Below are positions 17,532 through 26,959 of a DNA stretch of 64,000 nt, in pieces. The translations under genes were made by a program, and so were the position numbers. Each line of letters starts with the position of its first letter. The stretch's first letter is position 1. The notes beneath the pieces were generated by a model, which made no database searches, was not told the origin of the DNA, and saw only the letters and a list, made by a program, of their open reading frames with translations. Source of the DNA: Chryseobacterium vaccae (lineage in GTDB: Bacteria; Bacteroidota; Bacteroidia; Flavobacteriales; Weeksellaceae); NCBI RefSeq assembly GCF_009602705.1, contig NZ_VSWH01000001.1, forward strand, positions 1,116,001-1,180,000. Direction: 5' to 3'.

Positions 17532-18086
17532 CTAACTTTTTAAATCTTCGTATAATCTTCTCAACCTGTTTCTTAAATGCTTTACAGCATAATTTTTACG
17601 GCTGATAATGGTTTTGATATTTTCGCCCTGCTCATCAGCGATCTCCTGGAGCGTTTTGTCATTCAGTTCATTTTCTACGTAGACTAATCTTTGTTTTTCG
17701 GGAAGTTCGTCAAGGGCCTCAAATAACTTTTTCCAGATCTCGTCCTGAAACATTTTAATTTCGGGGCCGGCACTGTCATCCATCAGCAGAATATCTTTGA
17801 TAGAAAACTCTCCGTCTTCATCTTCATAAACAAAGTCTTCCAGATTTTCTGTTTTCTTTTTGCGGTAACGGTCCGTGATTTTATTGGCCGTTACCCTGTA
17901 CAGCCATCCTCCGACATTGACAATCTCTGACAGATTGGTTATGCTGCTGAACTGGTACCACACTTCCTGCAGAATATCTTCTGCATCTTCGGTGTTTTTC
18001 ACTTTAGGACGAATATAAGACATCAGCTTTCCTCCGTACTTTGAAACGGTCTGTGAGATAATACTTTCTTTATCCTTCTGTGGCAT
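17532..18086 (-). CDS. ECF-type RNA polymerase sigma factor
   Basis: A 184-residue sigma-70 family protein with region 2 (VKNTEDAEDILQEVWYQFSS, NVGGWLYRVTANKITDRYRK) and region 4 (LPEKQRLVYVENELNDKTLQEIADEQG, then NIKTIISRKNYAVKHLRNRL, a helix-turn-helix). It directs RNA polymerase to a specific promoter set. Start at MPQKDKESI; an upstream Met eight codons earlier is an alternative. First gene of the operon with the two small membrane proteins. Confidence 0.92.
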   Translation of the reverse strand: MPQKDKESIISQTVSKYGGKLMSYIRPKVKNTEDAEDILQEVWYQFSSITNLSEIVNVGGWLYRVTANKITDRYRKKKTENLEDFVYEDEDGEFSIKDILLMDDSAGPEIKMFQDEIWKKLFEALDELPEKQRLVYVENELNDKTLQEIADEQGENIKTIISRKNYAVKHLRNRLRRLYEDLKS

Positions 18087-18284
18087 TGTTATTTCTTCGA
18101 CAACCTCCATACTGATATGACGGACTGCCTTTTGATTTTACTTTAATAAATTTAAAAAAATTTTATGATCTACGATAAAATGGTTTATTCATCAGTACTT
18201 TTATATTTTAAATTTGATCAGACAAACAAAAGAAAACGGAAAGCATACAACACCCTCCGTTTTCAACATTATAAAAATTTCTGC

Positions 18285-20291
18285 TTATTTTCTATTGAAA
18301 TTCTCGGCAAAAAAGCCAAGCATATATTTATACAGCTCAATTCTGTTAGGTTCTTTTCCAAATCCATGGCCTTCATCATATTTTACCATGTACGGAACTT
18401 CATAGCCTTTCGCGCGCATTCCTTTTACAATCTGATCCGATTCATTAATATTAACTCTTGGATCGTTAGCTCCCTGTACCACAAATAACGGCTTCTTGAT
18501 TTTATCAATCTGGAATACCGGAGATACTTCTTTCGCAATCTTCGCTTCTTCAGGGTTGTCCAGATCATACCAGATCTCTTTTACCATTTGTTTATAAGGC
18601 TTCCAGTATTCCGGAAAGGAATCAAAGAAAGTAAATATATTGGAAACTCCCACGTAGTCTACCCCGCACGCATACAGATCAGGAGTTTTGATCAACCCCA
18701 TCAATGTTGCATATCCTCCATGGCTTCCTCCGTAAATGGCAATTTTATCTTTATCTGCCCATCCCTGCGCGATCGCATATTTTACGCCGTCTTCCACATC
18801 ATCCATTGCTTTTCTTCCGATCTGCTTATAACCTGCTTTCTGAAACTCTTTCCCATATCCACCTGAAATTCTGAAATTTACCTGAAGAGTTGCATATCCT
18901 CTGCTGGCAAAAAGCTGTGCTTCCGGATTGAATCCCCACTCATCCCGGATTCCCTGAGGACCTCCGTGAGGATTAACGATCATAGGAACTTTTTTACCTT
19001 CAAGAGCTGCTTTCGGAAGTGTAATATATCCATGAATCGTCAGGCCGTCTCTGCTTTTAAATTCAATAGGTCTCATTTCTGCCATATCAGCTTCTTTCAG
19101 CATGGGCATCAGATCGTAAAGCAGCTTGTTTTTTTTGGTTTTGGTATCATATTCATAATAGGTTCCGTAAAGCTTGTCACTGCTTACAATCACCAGAAGC
19201 TTTTCATTATTATCATCTGAAGAGACAATTCCAAATTCTTTATCACCGAATTCTTTTTTCAGCTGATCATCCACTTCTTTATAAAATTTGCTTACAGGAA
19301 TCGTTTCGCCTTTCACCCCGCTGTAGCTAATGTAATCCAGTTCATAATTCCTGCTTTTTCCAGCAACACTTATAGAGCCGGCATCATATACCGGATTGGA
19401 ATAGATTTCTTTAATGACAGTATTTTTCTTAAGATCATACAATACAATTCTTGCTTTATCGCTGTCCAGATTTGTGTACACATACGCTTCATCCTTATTT
19501 TTAGAATTATCATTAAAACGGATAATACTGAAACTGTCTTTCCAGTCTGTAGATTTGATAAGATTGAATTTTCCGGTCTGCAGATCTTTATAATACGTTT
19601 TCGTTGTTAATCCACCTTCAAGAACTGAATATCCTCTTAGATTTCCGTCTTTATCAAAAAGGTAGTCATCAATAGGGTTATTAACATCTTTGTTTTCGTA
19701 AAGCTGGGTCATTTCACCAGTATTGAAATTAATCCTGTACGGTTCAAAGATCTGTTTGTTATTTTTATTCATCGACACTACCACATAATCTGTGTCTTTA
19801 ATCAGCCGTACAATATTCAGGGTAATCCCTTCAAACGGAGTGAGATCTTTAAGGTTTTTTCCATCAATATCAGCCGCATATAAATGGACATTTTCATTTC
19901 CTCCCTTATCCTGGGTATAGAAAAGGCGTTTTTTATCCAACCAGCCGTAACTTTGAATGAGATCGTCTTTTTCTACGATAGCTTTGGTAATTTTCCCTGT
20001 TTTAAGATCTTTAACGTAAACATGGTTTTTGCTGTCCTTGTCTTTTTCTTTATAGGAAAGATACTGTCCATCAGGAGATAGTTTAAACTGTGATGCTTTA
20101 GGTCTTGCGAAATAATCTTCCACTTTATACTTAAAATTTCCTTTATCATAGGAAACCAGTTTCTCAAGAATGGCTTTGGAAGACGGAAGAGTGGGATCAC
20201 CCGGGAGCTTAGTCGTTGAAGTTTGTGCATTCATCATTATAGCAGATAGTACGATTTGTGCCGCACCGAAAATTTTAGCATTGAAATTCAT
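18285..20291 (-). CDS. exported S9-family peptidase (prolyl oligopeptidase type)
   Basis: A 668-residue protein with an N-terminal signal peptide (ending near MMNAQTST), a seven-bladed propeller-like region (repeated YVKDLKTGK-, LYAADIDGKNL-type strands) and a C-terminal alpha/beta hydrolase domain. The catalytic triad is visible as Ser in YGGSHGGYATLMG, Asp in VQGANDPRVN and His in YDEGHGFGKEPNR. The GGSHGG signature is typical of S9 acylaminoacyl/dipeptidyl peptidases. Probably a periplasmic oligopeptidase. No near partner gene. Confidence 0.95.
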   Translation of the reverse strand: MNFNAKIFGAAQIVLSAIMMNAQTSTTKLPGDPTLPSSKAILEKLVSYDKGNFKYKVEDYFARPKASQFKLSPDGQYLSYKEKDKDSKNHVYVKDLKTGKITKAIVEKDDLIQSYGWLDKKRLFYTQDKGGNENVHLYAADIDGKNLKDLTPFEGITLNIVRLIKDTDYVVVSMNKNNKQIFEPYRINFNTGEMTQLYENKDVNNPIDDYLFDKDGNLRGYSVLEGGLTTKTYYKDLQTGKFNLIKSTDWKDSFSIIRFNDNSKNKDEAYVYTNLDSDKARIVLYDLKKNTVIKEIYSNPVYDAGSISVAGKSRNYELDYISYSGVKGETIPVSKFYKEVDDQLKKEFGDKEFGIVSSDDNNEKLLVIVSSDKLYGTYYEYDTKTKKNKLLYDLMPMLKEADMAEMRPIEFKSRDGLTIHGYITLPKAALEGKKVPMIVNPHGGPQGIRDEWGFNPEAQLFASRGYATLQVNFRISGGYGKEFQKAGYKQIGRKAMDDVEDGVKYAIAQGWADKDKIAIYGGSHGGYATLMGLIKTPDLYACGVDYVGVSNIFTFFDSFPEYWKPYKQMVKEIWYDLDNPEEAKIAKEVSPVFQIDKIKKPLFVVQGANDPRVNINESDQIVKGMRAKGYEVPYMVKYDEGHGFGKEPNRIELYKYMLGFFAENFNRK

Positions 20292-20626
20292 AAATCATTT
20301 TTAAGTTAAACCATAATCTGTATTTACACTTTTAAATCAATAAAAGAATAAACGCTTCTTATTAGTTAGACTCTTCACACTATCAAAATGTTACATGATT
20401 TATCCCTAATTTATGAAAAAAAATTGAATTTGGATTGAAAAAGCAGTTTTTTAAAGGATTAGAAAGTGAGAAAAGACACCTTATTCATTTCCGGGTTCAA
20501 ATTCAATTAAATAGGATTTCAGAAATTCACCTCTCAATTTCTTTTTCAAGATATAGGTTTTTAAGATTTTCATATTGCAGCACAGTGTCTTTTACAGCCG
20601 TAATCTTATCGTAAGCATTCTTTCTC
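20292..20626. other. intergenic region with a coding-like remnant
   Basis: 335 bases. On the minus strand, 20527-20626 reads as an open segment without a start codon (AYDKITAVKDTVLQYENLKN, then LYLEKEIER and a stop), which looks like the end of a lost helical protein. The rest is AT-rich and holds no clear signal. Confidence 0.35.
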
Positions 20627-21085
20627 TCAATTCAGGTAAATTCCAAAATACCATGTCCAGGCAATCAGGATCAGCTGCATCGGAATTCTCTGGGTATAAA
20701 GATATTTCATCCCCGGCCCGGTGTAGTCTGCTTTGAAAATATTGATCTGTTTTCTGGATGAATGAATGTTGGCTATAAAAACCAAAATATAGAAACAAAT
20801 CAGTGATACGGCAGTAAATTCACGAAGAGGAGGAATCATTAAACCTATTCCGGCCGCAATTTCAATAACACCTGTAAAATATACCCAAAATAGTTTTCCT
20901 GGTATATAATCGGGAATCATCATAACCATTCCTTTCTGAAATTTAAAGTGTGAAAGTCCGGTGAAGATAATGAACACGGCCATTCCAAGGTTTCCTGAAA
21001 ATACAAGATCTGCTTTTTCCTGAAATAGTAAGGTTATCAGAAGAGCAAGGATAAAAGTTGTGAAAAGAATGGCTAATAATTTCAT
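20627..21085 (-). CDS. DoxX-like membrane protein
   Basis: A 152-residue protein with four membrane helices. The core matches the DoxX pattern: GMAVFIIFTGLSHF, then YFTGVIEIAAGIGLMIPPLR, and a C-terminal helix IQLILIAW-like region. DoxX proteins are inner-membrane proteins often linked to oxidative or sulfur stress. It is the last gene of the long minus-strand run from 32.3 kb, though a terminator at 21277 separates it. Confidence 0.8.
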   Translation of the reverse strand: MKLLAILFTTFILALLITLLFQEKADLVFSGNLGMAVFIIFTGLSHFKFQKGMVMMIPDYIPGKLFWVYFTGVIEIAAGIGLMIPPLREFTAVSLICFYILVFIANIHSSRKQINIFKADYTGPGMKYLYTQRIPMQLILIAWTWYFGIYLN

Positions 21086-21276
21086 GAAAAATGTTCTTTA
21101 TATCTGATTGTGAAGATACTGCTAAAATTTAATTTATGTTCTTATTTGATCAATAAAGAACAGATTGAGGATGAATTCCAAAAGCTGGGAGAATCTATTT
21201 TTATTAATTCTGCCCAATATATAGTTTTCGCCCCTGATCCCGGATTTGGTATTCAAATTTTTAAGAGAAAACAAAA

Positions 21277-21306
21277 AACCTCACAGTTTCTGAAGTCTGC
21301 AAGGTT
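21277..21306 (-). terminator. terminator after the SRPBCC gene
   Basis: On the minus strand AACCTTGCAG pairs with CTGTGAGGTT (two G-U pairs) and is followed by TTTTTTG. It closes the SRPBCC gene at 21331. Confidence 0.7.
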
Positions 21307-21330
21307 AGTATTGTATTAAATATTCTGTTA

Positions 21331-21771
21331 TTACTTTTCGGCAAGGTTCTTTACTACTTCAAGGCCTTTTGTAAAGCCTGTATTCAAATGATCTCTCCAT
21401 TCCTTTTCTACCTGCACTTCGGTATGAAGTTTTGTTTTTCCTCCTAAATCAATCAGAAGATACTTTTCGAAACACCCGCTCCACTCCATTACTTCTTTGC
21501 TTTGGGTATCTTCATTTCCTTCTTTATCAACCATTCCCAGATGTTTGAAAATAATCTGATTGGGTTCCTCTATACTGTCAATGGTTGAAACCATTCCTTC
21601 TCCTTCTGCATTAAGGAAATAAGTTTTCCCGCCCACTTTCCAGTCCGAGGTCATTTTAGACTCCGGGCCAAAATACTGGGTCCATTCAGTGTAAGTGTCC
21701 GGATTCCAAAGAATATCCCAGACTTTCTGTTGCGGAGCATTGATTACTGTTTCGTACGATAAGGTTTCCAT
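21331..21771 (-). CDS. SRPBCC (AHSA1-like) protein, 146 aa
   Basis: START/Bet v1-like fold typical of activators of Hsp90 ATPase homologs and of ligand-binding proteins. The N-terminus reads METLSYETVINAPQQKVWDILWNPDTYTEW, and the C-terminal helix is HLNTGFTKGLEVVKNLAEK. One of three paralogs (21.3, 21.8, 24.5 kb). The ligand is unknown. Confidence 0.85.
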   Translation of the reverse strand: METLSYETVINAPQQKVWDILWNPDTYTEWTQYFGPESKMTSDWKVGGKTYFLNAEGEGMVSTIDSIEEPNQIIFKHLGMVDKEGNEDTQSKEVMEWSGCFEKYLLIDLGGKTKLHTEVQVEKEWRDHLNTGFTKGLEVVKNLAEK

Positions 21772-21834
21772 ATTTTAAATTTTTGTGGTTTGAAATACAT
21801 TAGCTGTAAATATCCTGACCATCTGCTTCGTTTT

Positions 21835-22263
21835 TTAAAGCTGATTTTCCGAAAGATGTTTAACGATTTGCATGGCCGCAGGAAATTTTTCTTCAAAAAA
21901 ACTTTTGAACTCTTCCGGAGCCTGAATTTCGGTTTTCAGTTCAGTTCCATCCTCTGTTTCTTCCAACAGATAAGCTTCTGTGGCATCTCCCCATTGCTGA
22001 GGAACTTCTATTCCGTTATAAATTTCTCCGAGGTGCAGAAATTTCATTTCTTTATGCGGAATATTTTGCTCAACACGGCTGTACATCCCATTTTGATGCG
22101 GATCAAAAAATTTAAAAATGCTTCCTTTTTCCAGTGTCCCTTCATAAAAAGAACCTTCTGTGAAAGCAGTTGTCCACTGCCGATAGGTAATTTCACCCCA
22201 AAGCACATTCCATACTTTTTCAGGGGGTGCTTCAATCTGTATTTTGAATGATAATTTTTCCAT
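21835..22263 (-). CDS. SRPBCC (AHSA1-like) protein, 142 aa
   Basis: Paralog of the 21331 gene, with the same opening (MEKLSFKIQIEAPPEKVWNV) and C-terminal helix (KFPAAMQIVKHLSENQL). Adjacent same-strand copies suggest tandem duplication followed by divergence. No catalytic motif is evident. Confidence 0.85.
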   Translation of the reverse strand: MEKLSFKIQIEAPPEKVWNVLWGEITYRQWTTAFTEGSFYEGTLEKGSIFKFFDPHQNGMYSRVEQNIPHKEMKFLHLGEIYNGIEVPQQWGDATEAYLLEETEDGTELKTEIQAPEEFKSFFEEKFPAAMQIVKHLSENQL

Positions 22264-22336
22264 TGTTATTTTTTAAATTTTAAATATCGGGTTTTCAGAG
22301 ATACGGCATTTAATATTAATAAAAGTTTCCAGCCGC

Positions 22337-23170
22337 TCATCCTCCCACAAAGTCACCTCCGTTAATATGAATGACTTCTCCCGTGATGTACTCTGCATCC
22401 TTTGAAGCGAGAAAAACATAAGCCGGCGCAACTTCAGAAGGCTGGCCCGCCCGTTTCAGCGGGGTATCTTTCCCAAATGTGGAAAGATCATCAAAGGTTT
22501 CTTTTACGAGCGGGGTCCATATTGGTCCGGGAGCAATACCGTTAACCAGAATTTTCTTTTCTGCCAGATTGGTGGATAATGACCTGATAAAAGAGAGAAT
22601 CGCTCCTTTTGTAGCTGCATAATCAATCAGGTGATCACTTCCGCGGTAAGCCGTAACAGACGTCGTGCAGATGATCCTCCCTCCTTTTCTCATTACCGGC
22701 AAAAAAAGCCTTGTAAGTGAGATCATAGAGATAATATTGGTTTCAAAGGTTTTCTGTATCTGCTTATCCGAGATCTTTTCAAGGGTATCTTTTGAGGTAT
22801 GAATTCCGGCATTATTAACCAGAATATCCAGGTTTCCCCATAAGTTCTTTATTTTCTCCGCACATCTTTCTCTGAATGCTTTTCGGGTAAGATCTCCTTT
22901 AATCAGAGTGCACTTCCGGCCCTCATTTTCTACCAGTCTTTTGGTTTCTTTTGCGTCATCATCACTTTCTTTGTAAATGATGGCTACATCTGCGCCTTCC
23001 CGTGCAAAATGAACGGCTACAGCCTGTCCTATTCCACTGTCTCCACCGGAAATGACAGCTTTTTTATCAGCCAGCTTTCTGCTTCCCAGATAATCATTCC
23101 TTATAATCTCAGGAAATAACCCTTCCTTAGGGACTTTTGACTTAGATTGTGACTTGTTCTGTGTTTTCAT
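22337..23170 (-). CDS. short-chain dehydrogenase/reductase
   Basis: A 277-residue classical SDR. It has the NAD(P)-binding GGDSGIGQAVAVHFAREGADV, the NNAG motif (LDILVNNAGIHTSKDTL), the Ser of IICTTSVTAYRG, and the active-site Tyr/Lys in DYAATKGAILSF. A basic N-terminal extension (MKTQNKSQSKSKVPKEG) is typical of the YghA/general-stress-39 group. ATG at 23170 is used; an in-frame TTG two codons upstream is less likely. Substrate unknown. Confidence 0.92.
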   Translation of the reverse strand: MKTQNKSQSKSKVPKEGLFPEIIRNDYLGSRKLADKKAVISGGDSGIGQAVAVHFAREGADVAIIYKESDDDAKETKRLVENEGRKCTLIKGDLTRKAFRERCAEKIKNLWGNLDILVNNAGIHTSKDTLEKISDKQIQKTFETNIISMISLTRLFLPVMRKGGRIICTTSVTAYRGSDHLIDYAATKGAILSFIRSLSTNLAEKKILVNGIAPGPIWTPLVKETFDDLSTFGKDTPLKRAGQPSEVAPAYVFLASKDAEYITGEVIHINGGDFVGG

Positions 23171-23262
23171 AAGCAAATCTTTATCTTAATTGCATCAAAC
23201 GGTAAGCCGAAAGGAAGATCTGAAGAAAACTGCAGTCACAAAAAGAAAATTTTATCTTTTCC

Positions 23263-24129
23263 TTAAGAATTATAAGCGTTTTCCAGATCCTGTATCACGA
23301 TTTTCTGCATTTTCATCATCGCCTGAACTACTTTCTGGGCTTTTTCCTGATCAGGATCGCTCATCAGCTGGATCAATTTTTTAGGAACAATCTGCCAGCT
23401 CATTCCATAACGGTCTTTCAGCCAGCCACACATGCTTTCTCTTCCTCCATCAGAGATAAGGGTATTCCAGAAATGATCAGTCTGTTCCTGATCATCAGTC
23501 ATGACAACCATGGAAATCCCTTCATTAAAATCGAACTGATGATCGTAGGAATTATCCATGCAGAAGAAGCTGTAACCATCAATGGTAAAATGGGCATGCT
23601 GTACATTTTCTGCGGGCTCCGGAATTGAATGTCCTTCTCCTCCATCGCCATATCTGAGAATATTTCCTATGCTTGAATTGGGGAAAGTTTTGGTGTAAAA
23701 TTCCATTGCCTCCATTGCTTTTCCGTTATTCTCATGAATGAACATTAAGGTAGGAATTATTTTCTGTTCTGTTGGTTTATCTCCAAGGAATATCTGCCAG
23801 GTCACTCCGTATTTATCCTGTACCCAGCCGTATTTGCTGCTCCATGAATAAGTGTCCAGAGGCATCAGGGCCATTCCTCCTTCCATCAGTTTATCCCAGT
23901 AGGTCTGTACTTCGTCTTCGGTAGTGCAGATGACCATAAAGGAAATAGAAGGATTTTTTTTGAAATGCGGTCCACCATTCAACAACATCAGTTTTTGGCC
24001 AAACAGATCAATATTCATAACAACAGGAGTGTCTGCCGTGATCTTTCCGTTAAATACGTCACAATAAAATTCAGCGGATTCTTTTGCATCTCCATCGTAC
24101 CAGAGGCATGGAAAAATATCGTTGTTCAT
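23263..24129 (-). CDS. PhnB-like VOC protein with two tandem domains
   Basis: A 288-residue protein in which two glyoxalase-fold halves repeat: FPCLWYDGDAKESAEFYCDVF at the start and LMFIHENNGKAMEAMEFYTKTF from about residue 130. Each half ends with a conserved DKYGVTWQI/DRYGMSWQI signature. It belongs to the 3-demethylubiquinone-methyltransferase-annotated PhnB group, which lacks proven methyltransferase activity. Function unknown. Confidence 0.88.
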   Translation of the reverse strand: MNNDIFPCLWYDGDAKESAEFYCDVFNGKITADTPVVMNIDLFGQKLMLLNGGPHFKKNPSISFMVICTTEDEVQTYWDKLMEGGMALMPLDTYSWSSKYGWVQDKYGVTWQIFLGDKPTEQKIIPTLMFIHENNGKAMEAMEFYTKTFPNSSIGNILRYGDGGEGHSIPEPAENVQHAHFTIDGYSFFCMDNSYDHQFDFNEGISMVVMTDDQEQTDHFWNTLISDGGRESMCGWLKDRYGMSWQIVPKKLIQLMSDPDQEKAQKVVQAMMKMQKIVIQDLENAYNS

Positions 24130-24232
24130 AAGTTTAAATTTAGGGGGATGATATAGTTTTATATGTCATGCCGTTGAATTCCTTACAGATAATTAGGCAG
24201 CATGACTATTTTATTCAGATTTAATAATGGTT

Positions 24233-24499
24233 TCAGATATAAATATCTCTAAAAGAAACCTGATGTTCTTTCATGTAGCTCTTCAGCTTATCCATAGCAT
24301 TTTTACCAAAACCATGCAGTTTCCGGATGTCTTCCTCAGAATAATCCGAAAGCTTTTCCAAAGAGTCTATTTTTTCTCTTTCCAAAGCTCTTCTTGCAGG
24401 TGCTGCCAGGATTCCCTGCAGGAAATTATCATTTTTAACAACATGACTAACGGCACAAACAGAGCTTAAACATTGGGCCATTATAACTAAGTTTATCAT
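24233..24499 (-). CDS. helix-hairpin-helix protein (RNAP alpha-CTD-like)
   Basis: The last 60 residues (LAAPARRALEREKIDSLEKL, then SDYSEEDIRKLHGFGKNAMDKLKSYM) look like the HhH fold of the RNA polymerase alpha C-terminal domain, a DNA-binding unit. The 20 or so N-terminal residues (LSSVCAVSHVVKN) look poorly conserved. The ATG at 24481 is an alternative. It sits within the VOC/SRPBCC run; a DNA-binding regulator role is inferred. Confidence 0.6.
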   Translation of the reverse strand: MINLVIMAQCLSSVCAVSHVVKNDNFLQGILAAPARRALEREKIDSLEKLSDYSEEDIRKLHGFGKNAMDKLKSYMKEHQVSFRDIYI

Positions 24500-24516
24500 G
24501 ATTGCAAACGGGTATT

Positions 24517-24930
24517 TTAGTGGTTTTCAACATATTTATGGAAATTATTGAGAATGGCGTACCAGCCTTCCCGCTGCATTTCCACAGAGTTTTGTTTCTC
24601 AGGATCAAAAATTTCAGTGACTTTGGTTGTATTTTCGTCTATTTTCTCAAAAATAACGTCTACCTTCCGCCCGTCTTCCATATGATATTTGATTTTTTCA
24701 TTGGGAATAACCTCATCATAGGTTCCTTCAAAATCAAACCCGAAGCTTTTATCTTTTGCCTCCATCCTGTTTTTGAACTTTCCTCCCACTTTCAAATCAT
24801 TAACAGAACTTGGACACTGCCAGCTTTCATGGGCAAAATTCCATTTTGTAATATGTTTGGGTTCATTAAAATAATTCCAGACCTTATCTACCGGGGCTAA
24901 AATTGTGATGTCTATTTTAATCGGGTCCAT
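24517..24930 (-). CDS. SRPBCC family protein, 137 aa
   Basis: Third SRPBCC protein of the run. Opening IKIDITILAPVDKVWNYF and terminal helix MQREGWYAILNNFHKYV fit the fold, with a central EGTYDEVIPNEKIKYHM. It is more distant from the two copies at 21.3-22.3 kb. The function is unknown. Confidence 0.85.
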   Translation of the reverse strand: MDPIKIDITILAPVDKVWNYFNEPKHITKWNFAHESWQCPSSVNDLKVGGKFKNRMEAKDKSFGFDFEGTYDEVIPNEKIKYHMEDGRKVDVIFEKIDENTTKVTEIFDPEKQNSVEMQREGWYAILNNFHKYVENH

Positions 24931-24955
24931 AGTTCTATTTTTTAATGTTTAGTAA

Positions 24956-24978
24956 GGACGGTCCGGCATGAACCGTCC
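24956..24978 (-). terminator. hairpin after the 25005 gene
   Basis: GGACGGT/ACCGTCC stem with a 9-nt loop. Its T-tract is weak, so it may be an attenuating hairpin. Confidence 0.45.
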
Positions 24979-25004
24979 CTTGATAATTTTAGTTAAATAT
25001 AAGA

Positions 25005-25436
25005 TTATTTTGAATATTCTTCATTATAGTTCACCATCCAATGAACACCATATTTATCCTGGAAGCTTCCGAAATAGTCTCCCCAAAACTGGTCTTCAAT
25101 AGGCATTTCTACATTTCCGCCTTCAGAAAGCCCTTTGAACAGTCTGTCTGCTTCTTCTCTGGAATCCGGAAAAATAGATACATAATTATTGTTTCCAACC
25201 GTAAGGGTCTGCCCAAATCCGGGAACAATATCCGAAGCCATCAGCAGGTCGCTACCAATAGGCAGTGCAATATGCATTACTCTGTTTTTTTCTTCCTCAG
25301 AAAGATTCTCCGTTCCAGGGGCGTTTCCCATTTTGTGAACTTCTCCCAGGAATTCTCCTCCGAAAACAGATTTGTAGAAAGTGAACGCTTCTTCTGCTTT
25401 CCCATCAAAATTTAAATACGGATTTAATTTAGCCAT
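25005..25436 (-). CDS. PhnB-like VOC protein, single domain, 143 aa
   Basis: Opening KLNPYLNFDGKAEEAFTFYK and ending FGSFQDKYGVHWMVNYNEE are the PhnB signature. It contains one glyoxalase domain, half the length of the 23263 protein. No metal-binding pattern strong enough to predict an enzyme. Confidence 0.88.
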   Translation of the reverse strand: MAKLNPYLNFDGKAEEAFTFYKSVFGGEFLGEVHKMGNAPGTENLSEEEKNRVMHIALPIGSDLLMASDIVPGFGQTLTVGNNNYVSIFPDSREEADRLFKGLSEGGNVEMPIEDQFWGDYFGSFQDKYGVHWMVNYNEEYSK

Positions 25437-25510
25437 AATTTCTAAGTTTTAAAATTGTTATTGATTTTTTTAGTTCCAACGGTACAAAATAATTGAGCCA
25501 TTGGTTGTTT

Positions 25511-26287
25511 TTAAGAGTTTAAAAATTTTTCTATTTCATGTACAGTCAGATCTACGAGATCAGAATCTGTATTTCCTTCAAAGTCTGCCATCATATAAGA
25601 ACCATGTCCTGCTGGCAGAATCATCAGTTGGGAACCTTTTACCAAACGCCACATTTCCACCACATGTTCCGGCTTCATCACATCTTTATCACCGCTGACG
25701 AATAATACGGGAACTTCTATACCCGAGAGAATTTTTTCATCCCAGTCTTCAAAAGTCTGCATTCTTTTGCTGTCTTTATCAAAGAGGTTTTCAAGCTTTG
25801 AAAAATCGGGATTCAGATTGAGAAAGTTAATTTTTAGAGATTCTGGCATCGATTCCAGAGTAGCTTCTGCCATACTTTCGAAGAAACCGTCCATCATACC
25901 ACTTTTCTTAAAAAAAGATGAGGCTACAATAAGCTTCTCGGTGATTTCAGGATAAAGATGGGCGATCTGCATGACGGTATTTCCGCCATTACTGAATCCC
26001 CAGAATGCGGCTTTTTCAATTTGAAGTTCTTTCAATACGGCAGCTACGTCATGGGCGTCCTGTTCGAAGGTTTCGGGAATATCGCGGTGTTCACTCATCC
26101 CATGGTTCTGCAGATCAATTCCTATCAGCTGAAATTTTCCGTTCAGTCTTGTGATAACTTCCTTAAAATCGAATAAGATAGAAGAACCGCCTCCATGAAT
26201 CAATATAAGAGGTTTTCCGGCACCGTAGATCTCATAATACATACGGATCCCATTGACATTTTTATATCCTTTTTCGTTGGGCTCCAT
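25511..26287 (-). CDS. alpha/beta hydrolase
   Basis: A 258-residue hydrolase with oxyanion motif LILIHGGGSS, nucleophile Ser in AFWGFSNGGNTVMQ, acid in FVSGDKDVMKPEH and His in LPAGHGSYM. There is no signal peptide, so it is cytoplasmic. Substrate unknown. It starts three bases after the stop of the preceding DinB gene, so the two should be co-transcribed. Confidence 0.9.
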   Translation of the reverse strand: MEPNEKGYKNVNGIRMYYEIYGAGKPLILIHGGGSSILFDFKEVITRLNGKFQLIGIDLQNHGMSEHRDIPETFEQDAHDVAAVLKELQIEKAAFWGFSNGGNTVMQIAHLYPEITEKLIVASSFFKKSGMMDGFFESMAEATLESMPESLKINFLNLNPDFSKLENLFDKDSKRMQTFEDWDEKILSGIEVPVLFVSGDKDVMKPEHVVEMWRLVKGSQLMILPAGHGSYMMADFEGNTDSDLVDLTVHEIEKFLNS

Positions 26288-26290
26288 TGA

Positions 26291-26815
26291 TCAGTATTTT
26301 AGATTTTCATCTACATCGTAATTCATTCCCGGATAATCCAGAATTCTTCTCATCAATCCGATCTGTCCGCACAGGTAATCTTCACGTCCGATGCACATTC
26401 CTGCAAAATTGAGCTTTGTTTCCTTAATAAACGGAACATTCATTCCGATTTCAAAGATTTCATCCAGCTCTTCATCAGATACTTCCCACAGTTTCTGATA
26501 GACTTTCGGAGAAATTTCATGAAAACTCTTTTTCAGATCTGCGAGGCTCGGATAATTAAAACTTTCATCCAATGTTTTGCCCTGGAAAAAAAGTTCACCA
26601 TAAGGATCTTCGTCACGAAGTCCCAGAACCCAGCCCAGGCCGTACCGCATATTCACAAAGTTTCCTGCCATCCAGACGATATGATTGGTTTTTCCTTCAA
26701 TTCTTTTCAGAGCATCTTCTTCCGAAATTCCCTCCAGAACATTCATAAAACTCTGGGAATGCATCCTGTAAGCAGGAATAATGAGTTCCATTTTTTTTGA
26801 TTTTGGCGTGTCCAT
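26291..26815 (-). CDS. DinB-like protein, 174 aa
   Basis: Four-helix-bundle type with KMELIIPAYRMHSQSF, then TNHIVWMAGNFVNMRYGLGW (the His-x3 helix-2 pattern) and CIGREDYLCGQIGLMRRILD near the C-terminus. In DinB-like proteins three His usually bind metal; here the helix-4 position reads GREDYLCGQIG, so the metal site may be incomplete. Known relatives act as thiol-dependent transferases. Confidence 0.75.
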   Translation of the reverse strand: MDTPKSKKMELIIPAYRMHSQSFMNVLEGISEEDALKRIEGKTNHIVWMAGNFVNMRYGLGWVLGLRDEDPYGELFFQGKTLDESFNYPSLADLKKSFHEISPKVYQKLWEVSDEELDEIFEIGMNVPFIKETKLNFAGMCIGREDYLCGQIGLMRRILDYPGMNYDVDENLKY

Positions 26816-26872
26816 TTTTGTATTTTTTAGTTTTAATAATAACTTATTTTATAGACCTGCAATCTGTTGTGG

Positions 26873-26940
26873 TATATTTTTGCTTTCCACAGATTTTTCA
26901 GATTTTTGTGATAATTTTATTTTCCGGTAGATCCGGCAGA
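26873..26940. repeat. dispersed intergenic repeat, copy 1
   Basis: TATATTTTTGCTTTCCACAG and TTCAGATTTTTGTGAT-ATTTTATT are shared, with indels, with the copy at 27645. Both are noncoding segments between genes of the same run. Confidence 0.65.
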
Positions 26941-26959
26941 TTAGGCAGCTTTTTTTGCT

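Noticed and set aside
18165..18488. Plus-strand ORF at the S9 peptidase 3' end
   Set aside because: Most of it overlaps the peptidase coding region, and the product has no recognisable family.
21110..21319. GTG-initiated plus-strand ORF, 69 aa, in the DoxX/SRPBCC gap
   Set aside because: It covers the terminator hairpin of the SRPBCC gene (21277-21306), starts with GTG, and shows no domain.
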